This document shows positions 1 to 6,859 of a stretch of 13,003 nt of DNA, piece by piece. The notes under the pieces are model-generated. The model did not search any database. It saw nothing but the letters and a program-made list of their open reading frames with translations, and had not been told where the DNA came from. Made by a program: the position numbers and the translations under genes. How positions within the stretch are numbered: position 1 is the first letter of the stretch; each line of letters begins with the position of its first letter. The stretch comes from Schleiferiaceae bacterium (GTDB lineage Bacteria; Bacteroidota; Bacteroidia; Flavobacteriales; Schleiferiaceae). The stretch lies in the NCBI GenBank assembly GCA_023260615.1, contig JALQUY010000038.1, positions 1 to 13,003 of the forward strand. The letters run 5' to 3'.

Positions 1-45
1 TGGCCGATGTACGTCGTGTATAAATCCCCCGCCATTCACCGTTGA
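1..45 (+). CDS. C-terminal end of an unidentified upstream gene (partial)
   Basis: Frame 1 is open from the first base and stops at TGA 43-45, one base before the ATG of the ABC permease, giving a 14-residue tail ending YKSPAIHR. The tight junction suggests the gene is the upstream partner in the same operon. In Bacteroidota, permeases of this type are often preceded by a second permease or an outer-membrane lipoprotein-sorting protein, but the tail is too short to tell and does not resemble the usual NPxExLR ending of an FtsX-type permease. Frame 2 is also open here and is continuous with the permease, so this call is tentative. Confidence 0.4.
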   Translation, partial: WPMYVVYKSPAIHR

Positions 46-46
46 T

Positions 47-1357
47 ATGAGTACGATTCGCATGGCCTGGCGCAACATTTGGCGCAGCCCTTGGCGCTCC
101 GCCGTGGTCATTGGTTCCATGGCCCTAGGCGTTTGGGCCGGCATCTTCATGATGGGCTGGGCTACCGGCCTCAACGATGCGCGCACGGTCAGCCTGTTGG
201 ACGACAACGTGGGCCACGGCCGCATCCAGTCCGTTCCTTTTGAGGAAAGCCAAGAGCCCAGCGCCTTGCTCCCTCGCTTGGACGCGGTGTTGGAGGACCT
301 AGCTTCCGACACCTCCGTGACCGAAGTGGCTCCCCGCCTCGTGGTTCAAGCCATGATTCAAAGCGGGTCTGGGGCCGCCCCCGCCATGGTGCTGGGCGTT
401 TACCCGCAGGTAGAGCCCAACCTGTTCAAGTCGGCCCGAAACATCACCGAAGGCCGCTTCCTGGAAGAAGGCGCTGCCGATGAAATCGTTTTGGGCGAGG
501 AATTGGCCAAGCGTTTGGAAGTGGGCGTGGATGACCGTTTGGTGCTCACCTTTCAGGACTTAAGCGGTGAAGTACACAGCGCACTCTTCTATGTAGTGGG
601 CCTCTACGACGGCGCCTCCAACCTGTTGGAGGAAACCATGCTTTACGTGCCTGCCCTGAACATCGCCCAGCAGATGGGCATGCTGGATTCCACATCGACG
701 CGTGTATTTCCCGTGGCGCATGAGGTCTGCTTTCGGGTCAAGGATCCCTATGCCATGAAGCCGACCATGGAGCGCCTACGCAGCCAGGACAGCCTGCGCT
801 TGCTGAACGTCTTCCACAGCAGCCGGATTGAATCCCTTGAACAGCTCAAACGCGATGAAACCCGTTTGGTATTCAAAGAATGGCGCAGCATCAGCCCCGA
901 ACTGGGGTATGCCGACGAAATCATGGCCCAGTCCCTCTTGCTCTTCATGACCATCATTTTGCTCGCGATGGCCTTTGGCATCCTCAACACGATGCTCATG
1001 GCCATTCTAGAGCGCACCCGCGAACTGGGCATGCTCATGGCGGTCGGCATGAATAAGCGCCGCCTCTTTACCCTCATCGTGCTGGAAACGCTTCTGCTCA
1101 GCTTCGCTGGTCTACCGATTGGCTTACTCCTAGGTCACAGCACCCTCGCCGTCACGTCCCAAACAGGCATCACCCTCGAGGGGGTTGAGCAGGGACTCGC
1201 CGAATTTGGCATGGAGTCCACCATCTACCCGGTCACCGTACCCGAATTCTACCTCCCCATCGCGGCGCTGGTCTTTGTTTTGGCCTTCCTGTCCGCCCTC
1301 TATCCGGCCCGAAAAGCCCTCAAGTTGAACCCCATCGAAAGCATGCGTGTGCTTTAA
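47..1357 (+). CDS. ABC transporter permease, FtsX/LolC-MacB type
   Basis: This 436-residue inner-membrane protein has the four-helix layout of the MacB/LolC/LolE permeases: TM1 at about 17-40, a large periplasmic domain (about 41-290, MacB_PCD-like), then TM2 at about 297-320, TM3 at about 340-363 and TM4 at about 403-420. The cytoplasmic stretch LERTRELGMLMAVGMNKRR after TM2 is the typical FtsX-domain coupling segment, and the ending NPIESMRVL is the usual family tail. These permeases do not move solute through the membrane; they transmit ATPase strokes to the periplasm, either releasing lipoproteins to LolA or driving export through a TolC partner. The adjacent ATPase gene, 11 bases downstream, is its likely motor. 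Only one permease lies in the window, so a MacB-like homodimer or a LolCE-type heterodimer with an upstream partner are both possible. The ATG at 47 has no clear Shine-Dalgarno sequence. The substrate is unknown. Confidence 0.88.
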   Translation: MSTIRMAWRNIWRSPWRSAVVIGSMALGVWAGIFMMGWATGLNDARTVSLLDDNVGHGRIQSVPFEESQEPSALLPRLDAVLEDLASDTSVTEVAPRLVVQAMIQSGSGAAPAMVLGVYPQVEPNLFKSARNITEGRFLEEGAADEIVLGEELAKRLEVGVDDRLVLTFQDLSGEVHSALFYVVGLYDGASNLLEETMLYVPALNIAQQMGMLDSTSTRVFPVAHEVCFRVKDPYAMKPTMERLRSQDSLRLLNVFHSSRIESLEQLKRDETRLVFKEWRSISPELGYADEIMAQSLLLFMTIILLAMAFGILNTMLMAILERTRELGMLMAVGMNKRRLFTLIVLETLLLSFAGLPIGLLLGHSTLAVTSQTGITLEGVEQGLAEFGMESTIYPVTVPEFYLPIAALVFVLAFLSALYPARKALKLNPIESMRVL

Positions 1358-1368
1358 TTCCCTGTGCT

Positions 1369-2043
1369 ATGGCCCTGATTGACCTCCAAAACGTTGTAAA
1401 AGTCTACGAATCCCAAGCCGGCAGTGTCACGGCCGTCAACGGGATATCGGCCTCCTTTGACGAAGGGGAATTCACCGCGATTGTCGGCCCTTCCGGCTGC
1501 GGAAAAACCACCTTGCTCAACGCTATTGGCGGCCTAGACCGTCCTAGCCACGGGCATATCCACATCGATGGCGTGGACATCGTCGACCTCAAGGACCGCG
1601 ACCTTATTGACTTTCGATTGAAGCACATCGGCTTCGTGTTCCAAGCCTACAACCTCATCCCCGTCTTAACCGCCCTGGAAAACACGGCCTTCATCCTGGA
1701 GCTGCAAGGCGTCGGCAAGAAGGAGCGCGAGGCACGGGCCATGGAATTGCTCGAAGCCGTGGGTCTTGCGGATCGTGCCCAAAACCGACCCAACCAGCTG
1801 TCTGGCGGCCAGCAGCAGCGCGTCGCCGTAGCCCGAGCCCTCGCCAGCCGCCCGCGCTTTGTCTTGGCAGACGAGCCTACGGCCAACCTGGACTCCAAAT
1901 CGACAGAAACCCTTTTGGACATCATGGCGGAGCTCAATCAAAAAGAGAAAACGACCTTCATCTTCTCCACCCACGACCAACGGGTCATTGATCGCGCTCG
2001 GCGCATCCTGCCTTTGGAAGACGGTAAAATTGTAGGGGCCTAA
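1369..2043 (+). CDS. ABC transporter ATP-binding protein, LolD/MacB type
   Basis: This complete 224-residue ABC ATPase has the motifs in order: Walker A GPSGCGKT (40-47), Q-loop glutamine in FVFQAYN (Q92), signature LSGGQQQ (144-150), Walker B with catalytic glutamate FVLADE (164-169), D-loop, and switch histidine in STHDQ (H202). The length and the phrases VNGISASF and QAYNLIPVLTALEN match the LolD/MacB-ATPase/FtsE group that energises FtsX-type permeases. It should bind the cytoplasmic face of the permease encoded 11 bases upstream and power lipoprotein sorting or efflux-type work in the periplasm. It is followed 3 bases after its stop by the deiodinase-like gene, so all are probably on one mRNA. 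No separate promoter is visible. The family is certain; the substrate is not. Confidence 0.93.
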   Translation: MALIDLQNVVKVYESQAGSVTAVNGISASFDEGEFTAIVGPSGCGKTTLLNAIGGLDRPSHGHIHIDGVDIVDLKDRDLIDFRLKHIGFVFQAYNLIPVLTALENTAFILELQGVGKKEREARAMELLEAVGLADRAQNRPNQLSGGQQQRVAVARALASRPRFVLADEPTANLDSKSTETLLDIMAELNQKEKTTFIFSTHDQRVIDRARRILPLEDGKIVGA

Positions 2044-2046
2044 ACC

Positions 2047-2712
2047 ATGGAGGACGGGCACATCCCCTACCGCCCGGAACGCGTCGCACCGGAAGAGGTA
2101 GAGCGCCGCGCCCACGACGTATACCAGCGCTGGAATGCCCGACGTTCGGTTCGGTTCTTTAGCGATGCGCCCGTCTCCGAAGCCACCATCGAATCCCTAA
2201 TCGCCGCCGCGGGAACAGCGCCTTCCGGGGCCAACAAGCAGCCTTGGACCTTTTGTGCGGTTTCCAACCCGGAGCTGAAAAAGCGCATTCGGATTGCCGC
2301 GGAAGAAGAAGAAAAGGCCTTCTACGAGGGCCGCGCGCCGCAAGCCTGGCTCGACGACCTTGCTCCGATTGGCACGGATTGGGAAAAACCCTTTTTGGAA
2401 ACGGCCCCCTGGCTCCTTGTGGTGTTTAAGCAGGTGCAAGACGTTCGGCCCGATGGCGAAGTGCGCAAGAACTACTACGTTTCGGAATCCGTCGGAATCG
2501 CGTGCGGCCTTTTGATCACGGCCATTCACGAAGCGGGGCTGGTCACGCTCACGCATACCCCCAGCCCCATGAACTTCCTCGCGGAAATCTTAGGGCGCCC
2601 GGCACATGAAAAACCCTTTCTGCTGCTTCCTGTCGGCTATCCGGCTGAGGATGCCACCGTTCCAGACATTTCCCGTAAGCACCTGGCGGAGATCCTGCTA
2701 AAATTCCGCTAA
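2047..2712 (+). CDS. Iodotyrosine deiodinase-like FMN oxidoreductase (nitroreductase superfamily)
   Basis: This 221-residue protein is a nitroreductase-fold flavoprotein most like iodotyrosine deiodinase (IYD), which uses reduced FMN to remove halide from halogenated tyrosines. The N-terminal RRSVR (32-36) and SGANKQPW (60-67) are the FMN-binding segments. The IYD active-site lid is present: E89, Y93 and K114 have the spacing of human E157/Y161/K182, the residues that clamp the substrate zwitterion. T171 in THTPSPM matches human T239, which hydrogen-bonds flavin N5. The offset is 68 throughout, so the core seems free of insertions. The human numbering is recalled, not aligned here. There is no membrane anchor, unlike the mammalian enzyme, so it should be cytosolic. 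Bacterial IYDs (for example from Haliscomenobacter) are known, but their natural role is unclear. The start ATG follows the ATPase stop by 3 bases, implying co-transcription. The substrate is inferred, not shown. Confidence 0.85.
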   Translation: MEDGHIPYRPERVAPEEVERRAHDVYQRWNARRSVRFFSDAPVSEATIESLIAAAGTAPSGANKQPWTFCAVSNPELKKRIRIAAEEEEKAFYEGRAPQAWLDDLAPIGTDWEKPFLETAPWLLVVFKQVQDVRPDGEVRKNYYVSESVGIACGLLITAIHEAGLVTLTHTPSPMNFLAEILGRPAHEKPFLLLPVGYPAEDATVPDISRKHLAEILLKFR

Positions 2713-2723
2713 GCTTCCCCGAA

Positions 2724-4529
2724 TTACTTCGCTTGCTGCGCAACCCAGTCCAAGACCTTTTTCGCTTTGGCGGGGCCCACGGCGTTTTCCAGCGCTTCAG
2801 GGCTCGCGCGCTTGACGCCGGCTGCCGATTTAAACGTTTTCAGTAGCACTTCCAAGGTGGCCGGGCCCACGCCGGGGATAGCCTCCAAGGCGGACCCAAT
2901 GCTGGCCTTGCTGCGCTTGTTGCGGTGGAAGGTGATGCCAAAGCGGTGGGCTTCGTTTCGGGCTTGCTGAAGCACTTTAAGCGTTTCGGAACGCTTGTCT
3001 AGGTACAAGGGCACCGAATCTCCCGGGAAGTAAAGCTCCTCCAAGCGCTTGGCGATGCCCATGATGGCGATTTGGCCGCGCAGTCCCAATTTCTCTAGGG
3101 CCTCCACGGCCGAAGAGAGCTGGCCCTTGCCCCCGTCAATCAAAATGAGTTGCGGCAGGGAGTGGCCCTCTTCCTGCATGCGTTTGTACCGGCGGTAAAC
3201 CACCTCTTCCATCGTCGCAAAGTCGTCCGGGCCTTCCACCGTTTTCACGTTGAAGTGGCGGTAGTCTTTCTTGGACGGCTTGCCATTTTTGAAGACGACG
3301 CATGCGCTCACGGGATGCGTCCCTTGAATGTTGGAGTTGTCAAAGCACTCGATGTGACGAGGCTCTTCGGCCAAACGCAAGTCCTGCTTCATTTGGCCCA
3401 TGATGCGGTTCACATGCCGGTCTGGATCGACAATCTGCATGTTTTTCAAGCGCTCCAAACGATGCGCCCGCGCATTGCGCAAGGACAGAGCCACTACCGC
3501 CGCCTTGTCACCGCGTTGCGGCACATGCCAACTCAAATTCTCCACTTCCAATTCCACATCGTGGGAAAGCAGCAACTGCTTGGCCGTTGAGTTGAAACGC
3601 TGCCGGATTTCGGGGATAGCCAACTCGAGCATTTCCGTTGGAGTCTCCTCCATTTTTTTCTTGAGCTCCATGGTAAAGGATTGCAACACCGCGCCTTCCC
3701 GAACCATTAAAAAATTGACGTAGCCAAACTCCACATCGTCCACAACGGAGTAGACGTCGAGGTCGCCCACATTGGGGTTGAGGACCGTGCTCTTGGCTTG
3801 GTACTTTTCCAAATGGTCCAATTTCTCCTTGCAGGCCTGGGCCAGTTCAAATTCCTGAACCGCGGCATGCATCATCATTTGGCCGTGTAGGCGCTGCTTG
3901 ATAGAGGACCATTCGCCTTTGAGGAGTTTCCGAACGGAGGCAATATCCTCCATATAGGCATCTTCGGATTGCCGGGCTTCGCAGGGCCCTAGACAGTTGT
4001 GCATTTGGTACTCCAAGCAGACCCGGTACTTGCCTGCGTCCACGGAAGCCTCGGACAAATTCAGCGCACAGGTTCGCAAGGGATAGAGCTGCCGAATCAA
4101 ATCCAGCAAGGTCCCCAACATGCGCCCCGAGGGGTAGGGCCCAAAGTATTCGCTGCCGTCCTCGATGCGCTGACGCGTGCTAAAGACCCGCGGAAAACGC
4201 TCCTTCTTGATGCAAATCCACGGATAGGTCTTCCCGTCCTTCAAGTTGATGTTGTACCAGGGCTGGTGCTGCTTGATAAGCGTGTTTTCTAGCAGGAGGG
4301 CATCGTATTCCGTCTCTGTGACGATGACATCGATGTTCTCGACCCGTCGAACCAGCATGCGCAACCGCGCTTGGTCGTGTGTTTTACTGAAGTAGCTACT
4401 AACCCGCTTCTTTAGATTTTTCGCCTTTCCGATGTACAGAATCTGCCCGTCTTTGTCCAAATGCTTGTACACCCCTGGCCTCTCGGGCAGAGATTTCAAA
4501 AGCTGTTTAATGCGGTCCAGGCGTTCCAT
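2724..4529 (-). CDS. uvrC: Excinuclease ABC subunit C (UvrC)
   Basis: This 601-residue UvrC is the dual-incision nuclease of nucleotide excision repair, recruited by UvrB to damaged DNA. The GIY-YIG 3'-incision domain is at the N terminus (GVY 19-21, YIG 32-34, R42, catalytic E81 in LLLENTLIK). A cysteine cluster follows (C154, C171, C179, C183), matching the 4Fe-4S ligands reported for E. coli UvrC. A UVR segment that pairs with UvrB lies at about 206-241. The RNase H-like 5'-incision domain carries D397 (CFDNSN), D435/D436 and D465 (LILIDGGKGQ), with a histidine in the AHRFGITFHRNKR segment. Tandem helix-hairpin-helix motifs occupy about 544-597 (IPGVGPATLE). The length is close to E. coli's 610. 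The gene converges on the deiodinase-like gene with an 11-bp gap. Its ATG lies only about 13 bases past the terminator of the upstream gene, so its promoter position is unclear. Confidence 0.97.
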   Translation of the reverse strand: MERLDRIKQLLKSLPERPGVYKHLDKDGQILYIGKAKNLKKRVSSYFSKTHDQARLRMLVRRVENIDVIVTETEYDALLLENTLIKQHQPWYNINLKDGKTYPWICIKKERFPRVFSTRQRIEDGSEYFGPYPSGRMLGTLLDLIRQLYPLRTCALNLSEASVDAGKYRVCLEYQMHNCLGPCEARQSEDAYMEDIASVRKLLKGEWSSIKQRLHGQMMMHAAVQEFELAQACKEKLDHLEKYQAKSTVLNPNVGDLDVYSVVDDVEFGYVNFLMVREGAVLQSFTMELKKKMEETPTEMLELAIPEIRQRFNSTAKQLLLSHDVELEVENLSWHVPQRGDKAAVVALSLRNARAHRLERLKNMQIVDPDRHVNRIMGQMKQDLRLAEEPRHIECFDNSNIQGTHPVSACVVFKNGKPSKKDYRHFNVKTVEGPDDFATMEEVVYRRYKRMQEEGHSLPQLILIDGGKGQLSSAVEALEKLGLRGQIAIMGIAKRLEELYFPGDSVPLYLDKRSETLKVLQQARNEAHRFGITFHRNKRSKASIGSALEAIPGVGPATLEVLLKTFKSAAGVKRASPEALENAVGPAKAKKVLDWVAQQAK

Positions 4530-4542
4530 ATAAAGGCTAACG

Positions 4543-4576
4543 AAAAAGGCCGCCTCGCGTTTACGGGGCGGCCTTT
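4543..4576 (-). terminator. Intrinsic terminator of the T9SS-substrate gene
   Basis: A perfect 10-bp GC-rich inverted repeat (4545-4554 with 4567-4576) extends inward by one G-U and two more pairs to 4557/4564, leaving a six-base loop. Read on the minus strand, the hairpin closes with GGCGGCC followed by five T's, the classic intrinsic terminator form. It starts about 20 bases after the stop codon of the secreted-protein gene (4597). The plus-strand reading also has a short T stretch, but no plus-strand gene ends here. Confidence 0.88.
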
Positions 4577-4596
4577 AAAAGTACATGAGGTTGCTC

Positions 4597-6762
4597 TTAC
4601 TTCGACAGGAGGGTGACGTTGCCCGTCAGCTCCAAGTGCGCGCTGTTGGGATTGTCGTCCAAGCGAAGGATGTAGAAGTATACACCGTCGGCGAGCTTGT
4701 TGCCGCGGTTGTCTTCGCCCTTCCAAGGCATACCGTTGTCGTAGGCATCGTTCTCGTAGACCACTTTACCGTAGCGGTTCATGATCATCAAGTAGCGACC
4801 CGAGCTGTAGCTCATCGCTCCTTGGATGATGAAGCCATCGTTTACGCCATCGCCGTTAGGCGTGACCACGTTGGGCACGATCACCGTATCGATTGGGGGA
4901 ATCGGAGGTACGGGCTCACCAAACTCAATCCAGTTGGAGTAGGCCGTATCCTGCAAGCGAGCAGGATTGTGGGTGCGCGTACGGATGGAGTACTGACCAG
5001 GAGGCAAGTTGGGGAACTCAACCGTTACAAAGGTGTCAAGCTGTGGGGAACCGTAGTCTTCCCAGATGTAGACACCGGGCTGACCGGCGATGCCGCGGCC
5101 AAATTCCACTTGGTACATCGGATTGTTCCAGCCGTTGTAGTCGGTCCATTGCGTAGGAATTGAGGCCGTATTGCTCATGTCGCCACGGAGCCAGATGCTC
5201 TTCACCACATTGGTCGGAGGCTGTTGCAAACCGTTGATGATGGCCTCCACGTAGTAGCGGTAGGATTTGGCATCCACATCTGCAGCACCCAAGGTGTTGT
5301 CCACCCAGTCGCGCTGTGCCGAATCCGACAAAGACGTGATTTGGTTCCAGTTCTGGCCGCCATCTCCCGAGCGGTAGATGCGGAAGTTGTTGAACAGGAA
5401 GGAGGGGAAGGTCGCAGGATCAATCTTCCAGTATATGTGCGGACGCTTGTCCTCATCAATGGAGACGTTTGTCAGCTGCATGTCCAAGTTGACACAGTCG
5501 TTCACCAAAAGGACGATGGTATCAAATTCATCCATGGCTTTACCACACTTGTTCAAGAGGGTATTGCCGTCGTTGCCCACTTTCGAATAGAGGTAGTACT
5601 CGCCATTCATAGACAAAGGCTTGAAGAGCTTCACGCGCATCGAGTCCGTTTCGCCGTTTACGTTGGGGAAAGGAATGAGTTTCGCAATGGGGATGGGTTG
5701 GCCGTTCGGTGCGGTCAGACGAAAATCCGAGCCGTCGGGAGAAATAGATACGACTTCCACAGACAAGGTGAAGTAGAGCATCACCGTAGAGTCCAGACAT
5801 TTGTATTCGACCTGCTGCTTGCCGTCAGGACGGAGCGTGACGCCTGGTGCATTCTGGTCCAGCTTTACGCCTTGGTTTACAATGGGGTTACAGTTGGCTG
5901 CCACAGAGACCTGAATCTCACGGTTGGCCGAACCCACCTTTTCCCAGAACAAATAGGTCGAGTCAAAGCGGTATTCATTCACGCGAATGGCAATCACCGA
6001 GGTCTCTTGCGTGGTAGCAATAAAGGTGATGTTACCCGTTTGGGTGTTCAATGTGAAGGGCGCCAAAGGGTCCGTGTGAATAGGCTGCAAGTAGGTGAAG
6101 CCAGCTGCATAGCCCACGCTCACACCTCCAACGCCAAAGCCAAATTCACGGGCAGGAACCAATTCGTAGTTGATAGAGTCGTTGTCCTTCTCGTAAGCGT
6201 TCTGCAAGTAATTGATGTATCCACCTGTACAGATGTAGCTCAAGGGGATCGACACGAAGGTGGGCGAAGAGTTGTAGCCGAGGGTGTTATTCAATTCAGC
6301 CTCGAAATAGAAACCTGCACCTGAGGAGTTTGCAATACCGGTTACGCCAAAGGGTCGGCAGCAGGACTGCCAGTACATCTTGTAGTCGTTACAGGTCTGT
6401 GTGAGCGTTACATAGCCAATGTAGATGTTGACCATGGGGCTGAAAAAGGAACCGCTCGTTCCCTGGGGGATACAGTCGTAGGCGCCCAAGGCGGCCGCGC
6501 TGAACTCTGGAACGGAGAGGTTACAGGTAGCTGACGTGTTGATGTTGCACGAGGGAGACGTGATGGTCACCGTTTGGGACGTGCCCAAACCGACGCCCGA
6601 CTGCTCGCGGTAAATCACCAATTTGATGCGGTATTGTCCGGTTACACCCGTAGAGTCACCGACGTATTTGTACTGAATATCACCTCCCAAAATGTGCGAA
6701 GCTTCAGCTTGGAAAGGCATCAAAAGGGCCCCAAATAAAAAGGCAAGGAATAAACGTTTCAT
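4597..6762 (-). CDS. Secreted protein with T9SS type B (CHU_C, gliding-motility-associated) C-terminal sorting domain
   Basis: This 721-residue exported protein begins with a Sec signal peptide (MKRLFLAFLF..., likely cut after AEA at 19-21). The mature start SHILGGDIQYKYVGD is a recurring opening among large Bacteroidota surface proteins. The first third is cysteine-rich (C72, C80, C97, C124, C134, C135, C178), which suggests disulfides. The segment at about 425-510 (IYWKIDP...FRIYRSGDGGQNW...YYVEAI) looks like a fibronectin type III or related beta-sandwich domain. A proline-rich linker (PVPPIPPID, about 617-625) leads to the type B sorting domain at about 626-720, with its hallmark TPNGDGVNDGF, NRYGKVVYE, WKGE and LADGVYFY motifs. 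The protein should cross the outer membrane by the type IX system and be attached or released at the surface. No catalytic domain is recognised; an adhesive or structural role is a guess. It is followed by a strong terminator and lies 97 bases downstream of rpoN. Confidence 0.9.
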   Translation of the reverse strand: MKRLFLAFLFGALLMPFQAEASHILGGDIQYKYVGDSTGVTGQYRIKLVIYREQSGVGLGTSQTVTITSPSCNINTSATCNLSVPEFSAAALGAYDCIPQGTSGSFFSPMVNIYIGYVTLTQTCNDYKMYWQSCCRPFGVTGIANSSGAGFYFEAELNNTLGYNSSPTFVSIPLSYICTGGYINYLQNAYEKDNDSINYELVPAREFGFGVGGVSVGYAAGFTYLQPIHTDPLAPFTLNTQTGNITFIATTQETSVIAIRVNEYRFDSTYLFWEKVGSANREIQVSVAANCNPIVNQGVKLDQNAPGVTLRPDGKQQVEYKCLDSTVMLYFTLSVEVVSISPDGSDFRLTAPNGQPIPIAKLIPFPNVNGETDSMRVKLFKPLSMNGEYYLYSKVGNDGNTLLNKCGKAMDEFDTIVLLVNDCVNLDMQLTNVSIDEDKRPHIYWKIDPATFPSFLFNNFRIYRSGDGGQNWNQITSLSDSAQRDWVDNTLGAADVDAKSYRYYVEAIINGLQQPPTNVVKSIWLRGDMSNTASIPTQWTDYNGWNNPMYQVEFGRGIAGQPGVYIWEDYGSPQLDTFVTVEFPNLPPGQYSIRTRTHNPARLQDTAYSNWIEFGEPVPPIPPIDTVIVPNVVTPNGDGVNDGFIIQGAMSYSSGRYLMIMNRYGKVVYENDAYDNGMPWKGEDNRGNKLADGVYFYILRLDDNPNSAHLELTGNVTLLSK

Positions 6763-6785
6763 AGTGCGGATATTTTTCAGCCTTA

Positions 6786-6793
6786 CGAAAATA
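6786..6793 (-). promoter_or_regulatory. Possible Bacteroidota -7 element for the T9SS-substrate gene
   Basis: On the minus strand the octamer TATTTTCG matches the Bacteroidota -7 consensus TAnnTTTG at all but one fixed position, 23 bases before the ATG at 6762. No TTG sits at the expected -33 spacing; the nearest upstream is too far away. This is a weak candidate in a 97-bp gap (6763-6859) that otherwise shows no clear motif. Confidence 0.25.
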
Positions 6794-6859
6794 GACTATT
6801 CCCCGGTACTACTGGCCTCGAATGGGTCAATGTAGGCGAAGAATGATTGAACGCTTCCC

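Noticed and set aside
2369..2376. TTGGCACG, a perfect sigma-54 -24 half
   Set aside because: No TTGC follows at the -12 spacing (GGGA instead) and it is deep inside the deiodinase-like coding sequence.
2705..2724. AATTC/GAATT repeat between the convergent genes as a bidirectional terminator
   Set aside because: The stem is only 5 AT-rich base pairs with a long loop, too weak to support.
5224..6324. Long plus-strand open frame (366 codons) inside the T9SS-cargo gene
   Set aside because: It is antisense to a gene with a signal peptide and sorting domain, with no family features of its own.
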